DNA from: Maniola hyperantus
Taxonomy: Eukaryota; Arthropoda; Insecta; Lepidoptera; Nymphalidae
Assembly (NCBI RefSeq): GCF_902806685.2
Contig: NC_048538.1
Span: 4,836,001-4,900,000 of the forward strand
Length of the DNA stretch: 64,000 nt
Reading direction: 5' to 3'
The notes beneath the pieces were generated by a model. That model did no database searches and was not told where the DNA came from. It saw nothing but the letters and a program-made list of their open reading frames with translations. A program made the translations under genes and the position numbers. How positions within the stretch are numbered: the stretch's first letter is position 1; each line of letters opens with the position of its first letter. Below are positions 42,451-54,739 of the stretch, piece by piece.

Positions 42451-43061
42451 TACTTTATTTACGAGAATGTCTAATCTTTTCTTAAATATGGCGGCTCCAA
42501 CAGGAACTATGCAGCGGTCAAGTCCTTTTCCTCCTGAAATCAGTTCAGAAAATTCAGTTCTTTTTATAACTTAATTATAACGGTAATATCACGGAATATA
42601 CTAACTATTTCTACGTAATATTAAAGAAGGTCCGAGAACTCTCTACATTACTTTCGTAATTAAGACGGGACTTCTAAATCTATTATTCAGAGGGCTACAC
42701 GTATCAAACGGGGTGTTTATTAACCTCGAAAAAGCTACGGTAATTACACGGGTGAAGTTTTAGACGAAGTTTTCTATGGCAACAAGGTAATTACATGTTT
42801 ATGTTTGTGTCGGTATAGTAGTACGCGGTATAAAAAAGGTAACACAAAAATTACTCTAATTTACACCTACGCTATTGATATTCGTTTGTACATTTTTTTT
42901 TCATATAATCAAATAATTTATTTTATTGAGATGCACCTAACTACCTTGCTTGACCTACTTTTATAGGCATAGGCGCATTAGATTTAGACTGCCGCTGTGT
43001 GAAACGTTTTCCCAAATATTTTGTTTACGAATTCTGATTAATTTCTAGGCATCTTCTTTTT

Positions 43062-43283
43062 TTAATATATAAAAGGAAAAGGTGACTGACTGACTGACTG
43101 ATCTATCAACGCACAGCTTAAACTACTGGACAGATGGGCCTGAAATTTGGCATGCCGATAGCTATTATGAGGTAGTAGGCATTTGCTAAGAGAGAATTTT
43201 TGAAAATTTAACCCCTAAGGGGGTGAAATAAGGGTTTGGGATTTGTGTAGTCTACGCGGACCAAGTCGAGAGTATAAGCTAGT
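43062..43283 (+). repeat. RepE copy
   Basis: 'tataaaaggaaaaggtgact', 'gatctatcaacgcacagctt', 'cctaagggggtgaaataagg' and end 'gagtataagctagt'. Complete, plus orientation. Confidence 0.75.
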
Positions 43284-43354
43284 CACATATAAAGTAGGTG
43301 CTCTCAGATAATTTTAGAAGTTCTTGTCAGTAGGTTTGTTTTCCTCTACAAATA

Positions 43355-43754
43355 TTATAAACGCGGAAGTGTATCTTGCCTGTCTAGGCTATCTTTTTTA
43401 CAGCTCAACCGCTGAACCGATCTTGATGAAAGGCATCTAAGAACTACGTTTCATCCGGGAAAATCATAGTATCCCCATGGGATTTTTAAAACTTAATTCC
43501 ACGTGAACGATGTCACGGCATTCAGTTCTACTTACTATAATTTTTTTTCAAGTTGATCTTTTGCGTCAAGATTCACTTTACCGAGTGGAAATATGGAAAA
43601 ACACAGATAGTATTTGCGGATGAGCTCGCAAACAACGCTTAGCACCTATCAGTGCTTAGAGACTTGGAGAGAGAGAGCGGGAAATCAAAGAGTTCCCGCG
43701 GGATTTTTAAAAACCTAAATCAACGCGTACGAAGTAGCGGGTATCAGCTAGTAA
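43355..43754 (+). repeat. RepD-related fragments
   Basis: 43355-43530 is a variant ('aatattataaacgcggaagt' … 'cacgtgaacgatgtcacggc'). 43676-43754 is a RepD right end ('caaagagttcccgcgggatt' … 'gcgggtatcagctagt'). Confidence 0.55.
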
Positions 43755-44868
43755 AGAATAAATTAGGAGATATTCGAAAAGTCTGAAAGCGTATTTTAGG
43801 TTTCCAAACAAATAAGAGTGATAGTTAGACTCTGACGAAATTTGTTAATTTGTATAATTATCAAACCGTAATGCTAAGTTCGCGTGGAAATCTGCCATGT
43901 TACTGAAGGAATGGACTTATCCGTCCCTGATTTTCCGTGGTTTGCCTTTAGAACTGGTTCGAGATATCTATAGAGTTAAGTCAATCGCTTCGACAAGGTA
44001 GTCTAGGAGTGGACTGAAATACCAATGGGGTTTCAACTAGCATCTACCTCCTAGGTATATATTCTGTGCTCCTAGCTAAGTCTGTTGCTAGTTACTAAAA
44101 GGAAAATTAAAGCAATAGGTTCGGTTATTGTTTGTTTTGAAAACTGCAGAAGATTTAGGCATGCCAAAGACGTTTTTAAATTTTTGAATTGCGAAAACGA
44201 AAATTCTTTGCGGACAAAATCTGTAAACTGAGGTAGTCTACATTCTTCTAATATAAAATATATGGAATTTATTCTTATCAACTGAAATATTTCAGATCTT
44301 TCGGATACCAAATATTGAGTAGGTACCTGTTGATTTGATAAAAAATTCATTTCGGGCAATCTCAAATATGCCTTTTTACTTTGTCAAGTGCCACGAGATG
44401 AAAATCAGCTTTCATACTGTTTCGTGAATTATATTGCCAATCGAAATGATGTTAAGTATATAAAAGAGCCACTAGACTGGAGTACCTACCTCTTTCTTCT
44501 ACAAAATTCTCTGTGACGTTAAAAGTGCCCAAACGCGTTCTTAGGACCTACTTATCTAAATTGATCCCTACGGACGCATGCCCCTGGTCTTTTATGAGTA
44601 TCGACGTAGGCCTAACTGAATAAAAAGTGTAATGGGCAATGGCAAAAGTCCGTATTGTTGTATTTTACCGAGCCTCACTGTGGAAATACGTGTGGGAGAT
44701 ATTATAATATGAATAAGAAGGTTCTGAAATGTATTGTGATAATTTAGGTTTAGCCCTTGTGAAATTCGGACCAAGATATTTGTTTTGCTAGATAGATCTT
44801 CTTCTTCCGTATGGTCTTCATCAGTAGGTATGGTCGGCAATCTTCTATAGAAATAGCTGACATTAGGG
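43755..44868. other. noncoding stretch
   Basis: Nothing recognised; the ORFs up to about 100 codons here are AT-rich chance frames. Confidence 0.4.
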
Positions 44869-45175
44869 GAAAACCGGCCAAGTCGTATTTTTTGCACGAT
44901 AAATCAAAAACTGTTATAGGTATAAAAATAAATAAAAATCTGTGTACATTCTAGTACAGGTGAAGACCTTTCATATGATACCCCACTTGATAGTTATCTC
45001 ACTTCGAAAGTTGAAAATACTAATTATTAGTTCGTGACCACAATTTTTTTTGTGTGATCTAACCCTAAATTCACGGTTTTCAGATTTTTCCCCAAATGTC
45101 AGCTATAATATCTACTTACCTGCCAAATTTCATGATTCTAGGTCAACGGGAAGTACCCTGTAGGTTTCTTGACAG

Positions 45176-45206
<31 letters not shown>

Positions 45207-45263
45207 ACAAAGTGATTATATAAGGGTTCCGTTTTTCCTTTTGAGGTACGGAACCCTAAAAAT
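44869..45263 (+). repeat. RepA copy, nearly full length
   Basis: 'aaaaccggccaagtcg' start (gagtcaggctcgcac block deleted), 'cctttcatatgataccccac' and end 'acggaaccctaaaaa'. Confidence 0.8.
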
Positions 45264-45398
45264 CTGCTATGTGTATCTTGCTCTGGACAATGAAATGTAG
45301 TAGGTCATACTTAAGACTACGAAGTATATAACCCAGTTACTCTAATTTCCTCTTTTTAATATGTAGGTAGATTTTTTTTCCAACGCGCTGCAATATTT

Positions 45399-46180
45399 TT
45401 TCATGTGTTTTATTTCTAACTAGCTGATCCCCGCGGCTTCGCACGCGTAGATTTAGGTTTTTAAAGATCCCGTATAGCCTATGTCACTCAGGAATAATGT
45501 AGCTTTCTACTGGTGAAAGAATTTTTAAAATCGGTTCAGTAGTTCTAAAGATTACCCCCTACAAACAAACTTAACGACATTACTTCTTTATATAATACAA
45601 CGGGCCGTGCAGCAGAAATCGTAATATTTTAATTTCGCCATAACTTCAAAACCAAACGTCCAATTTTAATCATTCAAAGACCAAATATTATCTCCATAAA
45701 CTGTTCTTAGTGATGAAATCATTTATTTTGATAAGGATTAATAGCATGAGTAAAATAAACGCGTTTAAATGTAGTCCAAAAAAAATTCAAGATTTTTAAA
45801 TAAAAAAATGGTTGCTGTGCCTCACTCGACATAGATGGGTATAGTGTGTCGCGGACTTTTTTGTAGATATTTATAAGATCTACAATTAATTAGAACATTT
45901 TATGGTTCTATCTTTTATAGTTTAGGCAGCGTACGCAAAATAAGTAACTTTTCTGGTTGATTTTTTACACCTTGTGTCCGAAAAAACCCAAATATCTTAC
46001 GGAACCCTATTTTTTTTCCAAAATAAAATATAGCCTATGTTACTCGTGGATAATGTAGCTTTCGAATGGTGAAAGAATTTTTAAAATCGGTCCAGTAGTT
46101 TTTGAGCCTATTCAGTACAAACAAACAAACAAACAAACAAACAAACAAACAAACAAACAAACAAAGTTTTCCTCTTTATA
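45399..46180 (+). repeat. tandem unit 1 (782 bp)
   Basis: It starts tttcatgtgttttatttcta and ends agttttcctctttatat. Its two ends are related to each other: 'atgtagctttctactggtga' near the left and 'atgtagctttcgaatggtga' near the right, each followed by aagaatttttaaaatcggt. It carries 'aactagctgatccccgcggc' like RepD and an (aaac)n run at 46119-46164. Confidence 0.85.
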
Positions 46181-46942
46181 TTTCATGTGTTTTATTTCTA
46201 ACTAGCTGATCCCCGCGGCTTCGCCCGCGTAGATTTAGGTTTTTAAAGATCCCGTATAGCCTATGTCACTCAGGAATAATGTAGCTTTCTACTGGTGAAA
46301 GAATTTTTAAAATCGGTTCAGTAGTTCTAAAGATTACCCCCTACAAACAAACTTAACGACATTACTTCTTTATATAATACAACGGGCCGTGCAGCAGAAA
46401 TCGTAATATTTTAATTTCGCCATAACTTCAAAACCAAACGTCCAATTTTAATCATTCAAAGACCAAATATTATCTCCATAAACTGTTCTTAGTGATGAAA
46501 TCATTTATTTTGATAAGGATTAATAGCATGAGTAAAATAAACGCGTTTAAATGTAGTCCAAAAAAAATTCAAGATTTTTAAATAAAAAAATGGTTGCTGT
46601 GCCTCACTCGACATAGATGGGTATAGTGTGTCGCGGACTTTTTTGTAGATATTTATAAGATCTACAATTAATTAGAACATTTTATGGTTCTATCTTTTAT
46701 AGTTTAGGCAGCGTACGCAAAATAAGTAACTTTTCTGGTTGATTTTTTACACCTTGTGTCCGAAAAACCCAAATATCTTACGGAACCCTATTTTTTTCCA
46801 AAATAAAATATAGCCTATGTTACTCGTGGATAATGTAGGTTTCGAATGGTGAAAGAATTTTTAAAATCGGTCCAGTAGTTTTTGAGCCTATTCAGTACAA
46901 ACAAACAAACAAACAAACAAAGTTTTCCTCTTTATATTATAT
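46181..46942 (+). repeat. tandem unit 2 (~760 bp)
   Basis: Near-identical to unit 1. Differences seen: cgcacgcg/cgcccgcg, one fewer A in 'gaaaaa(a)ccc', a shorter T run, gtagcttt/gtaggttt and fewer aaac units. The leading tttcatgtgttttatttcta is duplicated too. Confidence 0.85.
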
Positions 46943-47065
46943 ATTATATTATATATATAATAATATATAATATATAATATATAAATATATAATATATATA
47001 TATAAATATATAATATATATTATATATATTATATATTATAATATTATATATTATATTATATAAGT
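46935..47065. repeat. AT-only palindromic tract
   Basis: About 130 bp of tata/atat words with multiple self-complementary arrangements. Confidence 0.85.
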
Positions 47066-47226
47066 GTAGATAAGTGTAGATTTTATCTCTCTATAGGATA
47101 TCCTTAACATTGTTTTGTAAAATCAAATTCACATTCACCCAATATTGAGAAGAAGTGGAGCAGTATTTAAGTTTGACCTAAATTTAGTTTCGAACAGTCT
47201 TGTAATTTTGCGTATTTTATCCATTA

Positions 47227-47452
47227 CTAGCTGATGCCCGCGACTTTGTCCGCGTGATATTAGGTTTTTTAAAAATTTCGCGGGAACTCTTTGATTTTCC
47301 GGGCTAAAAATGCCTATGTCACTCTCCAGGTCTTTATCTATACCCATGCAAAAAACCACGTCAATCCATTGCACCGTTGCGACGTGATTGAACCCAACAA
47401 ACCAACAAACAAATACACTTTCGCATTTATAATAAGGGTACTGATAAGTGTG
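47227..47452 (-). repeat. RepD copy, full length
   Basis: 'actagctgatgcccgcgact', 'gggaactctttgattttccg', 'ccattgcaccgttgcgacgt' and 'actttcgcatttataataag' with a partly duplicated gggtactgat end. Confidence 0.8.
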
Positions 47453-47739
47453 ATTAGGGTACTGATGAATAAACTGAAAAACTCATACAGTATGATCATG
47501 GATGAATTGTTTTATACTATCTCTACGAGTATGAGTGACATCATTTTATGTTCGGGTTTGGGTAAAAATCTGAGCAAGAGTATTAAATTACATTGTGTGA
47601 CGTGCAACCTTTTTGCTTAAAACGTTGTCTGTGTACCTTATAACTTTTCGATGACTCGTGTTACAAAGTAATGCTAAGGATTTAGGTTAAAGCATATCGG
47701 TAATTTAGTTAATATTTTAATTTTTACTAGCTTTATTAA

Positions 47740-47860
47740 AAAATGACTTCTCACACGCCATTTTAACTTTCTGTGTCAAAAGTACGATTTTAGACCTTAT
47801 TTTAAAAAGTGAACTGTACTTTTACATGACAGTTGACCCAAATCATTTTGTACGGACTAT
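47740..47860. mobile_element. RepV foldback element, copy 1
   Basis: 'atgacttctcacacgccatt', 'gtcaaaagtacgattttaga' and inverted 'gaactgtacttttacatgac'; matched at 55795-55970. Confidence 0.65.
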
Positions 47861-48156
47861 TTCCTCGCTATAAATTAATATTTGCGTTTAAATGTTTAAA
47901 AGTTTCCAAACGAAAGGGTTCTCCGAAATATAACCCCATTTCAAAGGTACAATGATAACAGCTATTCTGAACAGGAAATTCATTAGTCAGTCGGAATAGG
48001 AAGGGACCCGACCCTTGAATGTCGTATATTTAAAAAGAATTTTATCATACTTGGGTTTTACCTACATTTATTTTTGTTAAAAGAAAAATGAAAAATGCCT
48101 TATTTTTAAAAATGGCAATAAAGTAAGTAATTTCTGCACTCTGTAATAAATTTTTC

Positions 48157-48428
48157 TGGTGATAGCTTAGAGGTTAGGACGTAGGACGACTCTATGATCG
48201 ATCCAGGGTACACACCTCTAACTTTTCAGAGCTATAATAAAATATATCACTTGTTTTAACGGCGAATGAAAGTATCGTGAGGAAGCCCGCATGCTTGAGA
48301 GTTCTCCATAATGTCAGAGGTAAGTGACGTTTGTCAATGTGCACTTGAACAGCGTAGTGGGCCTATAGGTACCCTTTTCATTCTAAGAGAAGATCTCAGT
48401 AGTGATGAGTTGATGATGATGGTGATGA
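48157..48428 (+). repeat. SINE-B copy
   Basis: A degenerate head ('ctggtgatagcttagaggtt'), 'acctctaacttttcagagct', 'gcccgcatgcttgagagttc' and a (gat)n end. Confidence 0.75.
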
Positions 48429-49895
48429 TTTCTGCACATTTTTCATAGATTTTGCATATGTGTTTTTCATTTATATATGACAAGTTAACTGTTAGTTTTC
48501 AGCCTGGCTGTCCACTGCCGAAATGCAGCCAGTATTCTTGGCACCATACGCGGGCATGGTTTGTATAGTAGGTAATTAGATAAAGGTAGCTTAAAGTTTT
48601 ATTGTAATAATATTTTCACTTTTGCTGCAATCTCACGTGATATTAAATAGAAAGGGATGGAAAGGATACACACAGAAAAGCAAAGTATGCATTTTAGGTC
48701 TATCGCGTTCAAAGGCAAAGTATCACCACATCACGAGAACAGGATGCTGCAGCGAAGCAATCGCGGCTTTTACCCTACGATCGATCGCAATGTTGATACC
48801 AAAATCGTCGCGGTGTACAGGAGTATCAATGCAATAGCAAAATCGGTGGTCGCCGATGGTATCGGTAACTATAGTACTTAATGTCTTTTGGCTCTAATTG
48901 ATGTCCAAATAACCCTCAATATTCAACTAAGTAGTTACCATGACATATTATATTACTATACCACAGATTGGATTCTAAAGCGTTATTTCCAGATATTATG
49001 TAAGGTTTATTTTCGCTTACTTTTTCTCTCGATATTGTCGATTCCCCGAGGAGTGAAGAGGGCACACAAAAATATTTTATATGAGCAATTCAAAAATGGT
49101 CGTTCCGCCTATATGAGTATCATATAAATATAGGCGTGACATACCGATTTGCGATTTTTAACAAGGGTCCTTTATGTTACTTTATGGTCGTTATTTGTTT
49201 GCACGTTTAAATTATATTGGTTATAATCTGTTAATAAAACTTAGTAATAATTGGACTGTCTGTAAGTAGTATTTTACTGGAAACAACAGTTACGTCAAAG
49301 CTACTATACAATATGACGTCATACCTTTTATTGTGTCGTAGCATCGCTACGACCTACGGGACGTGGGCCTTACGTTGGTCTTTTACGAAATTATCAAGAA
49401 GTTTCTTAATATCGTTTGTAGTAATTACTAGTTACTAAGTAATTACATTGGTGCTCAATACAATGCCACTTAATTAACGGGGTGTTCTTTTGTTAAACTT
49501 ATGACCAACGTGTCTCTAGTCTCTACTTTGTCTTTTTGTATAAAGTGTAGCCTGTAGGTAAGTTATTTTATGGTTCCGATCAAGCTCAATCTACAAAATA
49601 AAGGGATAGGTAGATAGATGCACGTATGTTGTGGGAAGCTACGTTTGATGAATGTATAAGTATTGTAATATTGATCCTTTGTAATTTCCCCTGGGGTTTC
49701 AATGGATTGATTTTAACCAAAGTATCAAAACTCTCCAAGGATGCGCTCTACATTATCACTTAATTGGAGCTAATTTGCCTATAAGTCTACATTTCCTATT
49801 AAAAAAAAACCTATTGAGAAAACGTTAGTAAAATATTACAATATAACCTTATACTTTCAAACAGAAGTCCGCGGTGGGTTGACTTAACTTATCTA
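48429..49895. other. noncoding stretch
   Basis: 48640-48870 is moderately GC-rich and apparently unique with two overlapping 71-74-codon frames; no family was recognised. Otherwise empty. Confidence 0.35.
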
Positions 49896-50491
49896 AGTAC
49901 TAAGTAGTTAGGGGGGCCAGCCAGGTAACCTCCCAGTGTGCCTGGGTGCTGCTGGTCCCTTTTGGATGCATCGGGCATCCGAGGGGAAGACCAATATTCG
50001 GGCCGGTGCACCCTGGCATGGCTAGTAATCTCTCTTCGGGGACATTGTTGGCCATGGCTAATGACCTGGCAGGGGGAAGGTTTCTCCGCGTGTCCCTCTG
50101 ACTAGCAGAGGGCACAGCGGACGAGGCGGAGGATGGGACGCGGGCGACGTGCACGGAGTGTGCAGTTGTCGCCCCGTCCCCGGCTCGGGAGGCGCACGCA
50201 CTTGGTCGGTGCGCCTCGGACGTACGGTGTGGGGACCTCGGTGGTGGGGTCCCCGGTGAAGGGTCCGCCTCGGCGGATGTCGCTAACTGGGTCGCGGTGG
50301 TTTGCTTCGGCGTTCCCGTGACCCAGTCACCAGGCGACGAGCAGGAATGCCGCTGGATTTTAGTGGATATTCCGGTCGCCTCTCGGCCGGCGAGTCCCAC
50401 ATACCTTCCCTCCAGTTGGTTGGCTGGCTGGCTTGGCAGGGGCGATGCGTAAACGCATTTTCCAGCGTTAAAAAAAAAAGTCCTAAGTAGT
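49896..50491 (+). mobile_element. GC-rich poly(A) retroposon with target-site duplication
   Basis: The element body 49909-50479 begins tagggggg and ends in ten A's (50470-50479). agtactaagtagt (49896-49908) and agtcctaagtagt (50479-50491) flank it: a 13-bp duplication with one mismatch. The body is strongly GC-rich against an AT-rich background. It encodes no recognised domain; open frames on both strands are a by-product of composition. Either a SINE or a 5'-truncated LINE. Confidence 0.75.
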
Positions 50492-50899
50492 AATGATGAC
50501 AGTGAATACCGTTACTCTTAAATAAAAAGCGCAAAACTAAAACATCATGCTATTCACGGATCTTTCTGTTCCGTGATGCTATTAAACTTCAAGAAAATTA
50601 ATGTAGTTACCTGAGTACAAATGTTCAAAACATTTTCTAAAAAGTAAGTAAGTAGGTAAGTAGTTGAATATTGACAGAATATTAGCCTGGGTGTTCATTA
50701 ACTGTCAACACCTTGGCGTATTGCCTCTCTAAAGTAAAACAATCTTCTTTCAGTCACTTTACTACCGCACAACATAAAACGTTTCAGAAAATAAAACTGC
50801 TATCCAACTTTTGTCGCCAAAAAATATAGAGGCGAAATAGGTTACAGACAATGTCTATAGTGTAAAGTTGCCAAAAGCATTCGCTTGTGAACAAAAGGT

Positions 50900-51228
50900 T
50901 CAAGTGTCACAAAGGGCGCGAAGACTAAACGAATTCATGAAGGTTTCATGAACGAGGGGCAGGGGGTGTACGACGCGGGGTGCGCGGCAGAGTCGAGCGT
51001 GTGACTGCGGCGGAACCACGCCGCGACCACCCCCCAAACGAAACCCGAATATTTGAACACAAGACATTAGAAAACGGAAAATTCATGTGTGAAAAAATGC
51101 TAGTTGAACTGTTCTGTGAATTGTTTTAAAGCAATTATATATTTCGAGGCGTATAGTGCAATTACTTAACCGTTTCCCGCCTTTCTACATAAGTAAGCCG
51201 CACCTCGCAATTTCGTCGATAATTTAAG
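50900..51228 (+). promoter_or_regulatory. putative CpG-rich promoter and noncoding first exon of an unseen gene
   Basis: 50940-51040 is the most CpG-dense non-repeat stretch here (acgacgcggggtgcgcggca, cggcggaaccacgccgcgac). About 190 bp later a consensus donor occurs: TTTAAG|GTAAGAAAAG with exon edge at 51228. No repeat family matches. This is the expected layout of a 5' UTR exon, with the coding exons beyond a long intron. The start site was not determined. Confidence 0.4.
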
Positions 51229-52079
51229 GTAAGAAAAGTTTCTTTTGTACATAAAGCCGATAAGAAAGCGTTAGGGATTTGCTAGATATTTATTAGAGTA
51301 AATGGTTTCCGTAATGTCTTACAGAAGAAATTTTATATTTCACTTTTCCGCTACGCACAAGTTTTGAATAAGAATGTAAAACTTTTAAGAAATAAAATTA
51401 AAGTTTTTTTTATCGGTGAAGGAGTTATAATATAAGGATGGTATAAATATTCAACTAGTTGATTTTCTGATGGTTTTGTAGAAGATGTGAATGGTTTTTA
51501 GAATTAAATATTTTACCTAAATATAACAATTAGTACCTATGGTTTTTTGGATATGGTATAATATCTAATTTCTATAATCTTTAATTTCACCAATCTCCAA
51601 AAAATCCTTTCTAATGTTAATAATCTTTGAAAAAATTTGCAATGTTCGTCAGATTTGTTCAACGGGAAAAAATATTTTGGAGAAAACGGACGACTATTTG
51701 AAAAATGTGATGGTACGAATCTGAATTTCCTTTATGAGGGAAATATTCATTATAAATATTCCTTTAAAAGGGAAATTATTCATTGTATCGATTCAATAAA
51801 TGAAGACGTGTATATTTTTCGGAGAAGCAACAACTGTCGAACAACTTCGGTACGTAAACGTTAACTCAGTGGGTCCACCATTTTGTTTCACTCTCTTCGT
51901 GAGCATCCCATACAAAACAAAGGAAATTCATTGAAATTACAAATACTAATAAAATATTTGTTTTGTACTGCAATATTAAAGCTACTGTTAATTTTTAATT
52001 GCGAACTTTACTACCCAGTAAAGTAGAGTTTTAATAGAGAGATCAATTTTAATTTGTATCAATTTATTGACATACAAAC
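51229..52079. other. noncoding stretch, possible first intron
   Basis: AT-rich; an isolated 75-codon frame at 51637-51864 has no recognisable domain. Confidence 0.35.
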
Positions 52080-52282
52080 TTATTCCCGCGACTTCGTATT
52101 CACAACCCCTCTCTCTCTTAGGGGTTGTATTTTCAAAAATCCTTTCTTAGCGGATGTCTACGTCGTAATAGCTATCTGCATGCCAAATTTCAGCCCGATC
52201 CGTCCAGTGGTTTGAGCCGTGCGTTGATAGATCAGTCAGTTAGTCAGGCAGTCAGTCAGCTTTTCTTTTTTTATATAGGTAC
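52080..52282 (-). repeat. RepE copy
   Basis: 'tttcttagcggatgtctacg', 'cagcccgatccgtccagtgg', 'tgatagatcagtcagttagt'. Confidence 0.7.
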
Positions 52283-52861
52283 CATGTATATGTATGAATC
52301 ATTCTATGTAATTGTAGATATAAAATATACTTACTAAAATTATTTTAAGATACAAATACTGTGTTTTTAATGTAAATCACAGACACAAATTGAAAAATAA
52401 TAATTTTAGAAACGAAGACACAGTAATTCAGAAAATAGAGTAGAAAAGAGGCTTATATTCTCTTCAAGGGATATCCAATAGTGATAGTCTGTTAGAATTT
52501 ATTTAAGATTAAGGGATCAATGTCGTGTTACTTTGATCAAAGAGAGGGAATCCCTCTAAGTAGGTAATTTAAGTTGAGCCTCATCATTCTTAGGAGCAAT
52601 TAGGGTTGATTGAGAAGATAGTGCCGATCATTCTTATAGGTCATGTCTAAAAATCGTTCAATGAATACGGGTACCAATGAGACCAAAATCTTTTTTTTAT
52701 TTTAACAAACATCCTGTTCCGTTAAGGATTAACGTGATTTATTAAAAATTAAATTAGTTTTGTTCGCAAATGCATTTATCTGAATATAGGTTTCGATCTA
52801 ATTTAACGGTATGCGACCTATGTTGATAAAGTATTAATATTGGTATCAATTATCATTTTTT

Positions 52862-53165
52862 TTAAAGAATATTAGCCATGCCCCATTCCTCTCCAACTAA
52901 GCGTCAAGCTTGTGCTAGGAGTAGGTACGACAATAGTGCAACGGGCGGGGTTTGAACTGTCGACCTTTCGGTTTTCAGTCTTCTGCTTATATCCGCGATA
53001 TCGTCCGCGTGGGCGAACTCGCGGACGAAACTTAAATTCAAACTCCTGTTTCACCCCTTTAGGGATTGAACTTTCAAAAATCCTTTCGTAACGGATGTTT
53101 ACATCCTAATAGCTATCTACCATATTGTATAGACCAGTCAGTTAACTTTTCCTTTTATATACTTA
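52862..53165 (-). repeat. SINE-Phe truncated against a RepE copy
   Basis: SINE-Phe text runs to 'tttcggttttcagtc' (52980). It then switches mid-head to RepE ('cttatatccgcgatatcgtc' … 'gctatctacc'), so one inserted into or recombined with the other. Confidence 0.7.
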
Positions 53166-53567
53166 CATTAGGTACGTATACTCGTACCTAAAGTAGGGGT
53201 ATTAAAAACGGGTAGGTACAGTTGATTCATTGTAGCTTTTACCAACCACTTCGTGCGTGATCCCTTCGCAAAACGGAAAAGGTGAATCTATTATTATACA
53301 GGTTATATGGAGATTTATGGTAATGTGAACTTTGATTTAAATTATAAATCCATACTAATCCACACGCCCGTACTGGTTATACAGAATTTGAAATAGAGAT
53401 AGAAATATTTTTTTTCAACACACTTGCTCATAAAGTGACTCTAATTTCACCGCAATTAGGCACATAGTGACACCTATGATCAAACTGTGAATTTTCATTG
53501 CTATTATTCACAAGTGAGTTATAGAGTTTTTATTATATAATAACTCCTATAATTTTGTAAAAGTTTA

Positions 53568-53822
53568 CGATATATTGCAAATAAAACATCGGACTGACGC
53601 TAGAGGCCAACGAACTTTGCGTAAGTAGACCACTCGGAGTCAATGCTGCATTGTAGGCGGGCATTTACCCGAGTTTTGCACGGTAATACATTGCGGGTTT
53701 AAAAAATACTAAATCACTAAAACCACAAAATGAGGCAAATGGTTATTGGTATTGGATTGTGTTTGTAGATAGTATAACATTAAAGCTAAGTTTTTGCTAG
53801 CGTTCTGGTTACACCCTGTATT
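53568..53822 (-). mobile_element. RepK element, copy 2
   Basis: The reverse of 33353-33605, ending 'gctagcgttctggttacacc' ctgta. Internal identity is moderate. Confidence 0.7.
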
Positions 53823-54139
53823 ATAAGTACGGATTTGGTCATTTTCCTTTGTAATGAACTTTATTTAGATAAAAGTCCTTCCATAGTCCATACAGAGTTT
53901 AATCAGTGCCGCCAGGTGTTTTATGTGGCGGCTCCGAGCAGCTTTATGATTTAGGACATTTTCTAAACACAGTTAGTGGAATACGTAACACTGTAGGCTC
54001 TCCTCTGAGACTAGACCGTTATTCAAACTCGTTAAAACTTCGTAATCGTGACTCATATTGCGTGACATATTACGAGTACGTCACAAGTGCGCGCACTGAA
54101 CAAAGAACATACACATACCAAGCATCATAGCATGCATGC
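53823..54139. other. noncoding stretch
   Basis: A 74-codon frame (53906-54130) has no recognisable domain; nothing else was seen. Confidence 0.35.
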
Positions 54140-54438
54140 ATTGGTCAACACATCATTGGCCCACTACTATGCACAGGACTCCTCTTAGAATGAGAAGGTT
54201 TTAGGTCATAGTCCACCATGCTGGCCAAGTGCGGGTTGGCAGACTTCACACACCTTTGAGAACATTATGGAGAACTCTCAGGCATGCAGGTCTCCTCACA
54301 AGTTCTCCTTCATCGTTAAAGCAAGTGATACTTAATTGCTTAAAATGCACGTAACTCAGAAATGTTAGAACGCAGGTTCGAACCAGAGACCCCCTGAATA
54401 GAAGGCGGACGTCTTAACCACCAGGCTATCACGGCTCT
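54140..54438 (-). repeat. SINE-B copy, full length
   Basis: The head on the right (gccgtgatagcctggtggtt reversed) and body 'gtgaggagac…ctgcatgcc' read on the minus strand, ending near 'ggcccactactatgcacagg'. Confidence 0.8.
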
Positions 54439-54739
54439 AAAGACCAAGCGCTGGTGCATAATTTTGTGGATAACGTAAATTACATAAATTAAGTTGAAAC
54501 CATATTTTATTAAAACCGTAATAATTACGTTTAAATTGGACAAGTACGTACCGAAATCTTATCAAAGCAATTGCTCAATTCCTATTTGGATCTAGAATAT
54601 TTTTTGCGCCTGTGACTATAAAATACCAATTTATATTTTTGTTTTATTAAAAAATATAACAGGAGCTATACAATTTCTCACTTTATTAATAAGGTATTTT
54701 ACCTTTGAAACGTGTCTTAATTTTTGATCCTAAAGTGAA

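Noticed and set aside
46935..47065. Replication or scaffold-attachment origin in the AT-only tract
   Set aside because: Composition alone does not support either function; recorded as simple sequence.
48501..48570. Possible exon after 'gttttcag' (cctggctgtccactgccgaa …)
   Set aside because: The acceptor looks fair, but the ~20-codon peptide matches nothing I recognise, and no good donor or partner exon was found.
49900..50400. 166-codon minus-strand ORF, Pro/Ser/Thr-rich
   Set aside because: It lies wholly inside the GC-rich retroposon, has no domain, and open frames occur on both strands there because stops are rare in GC-rich DNA.
51637..51864. 75-codon plus-strand ORF after the CpG-rich region
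   Set aside because: No domain, no splice sites matching the donor at 51228 in a convincing way, and AT-rich codon use.
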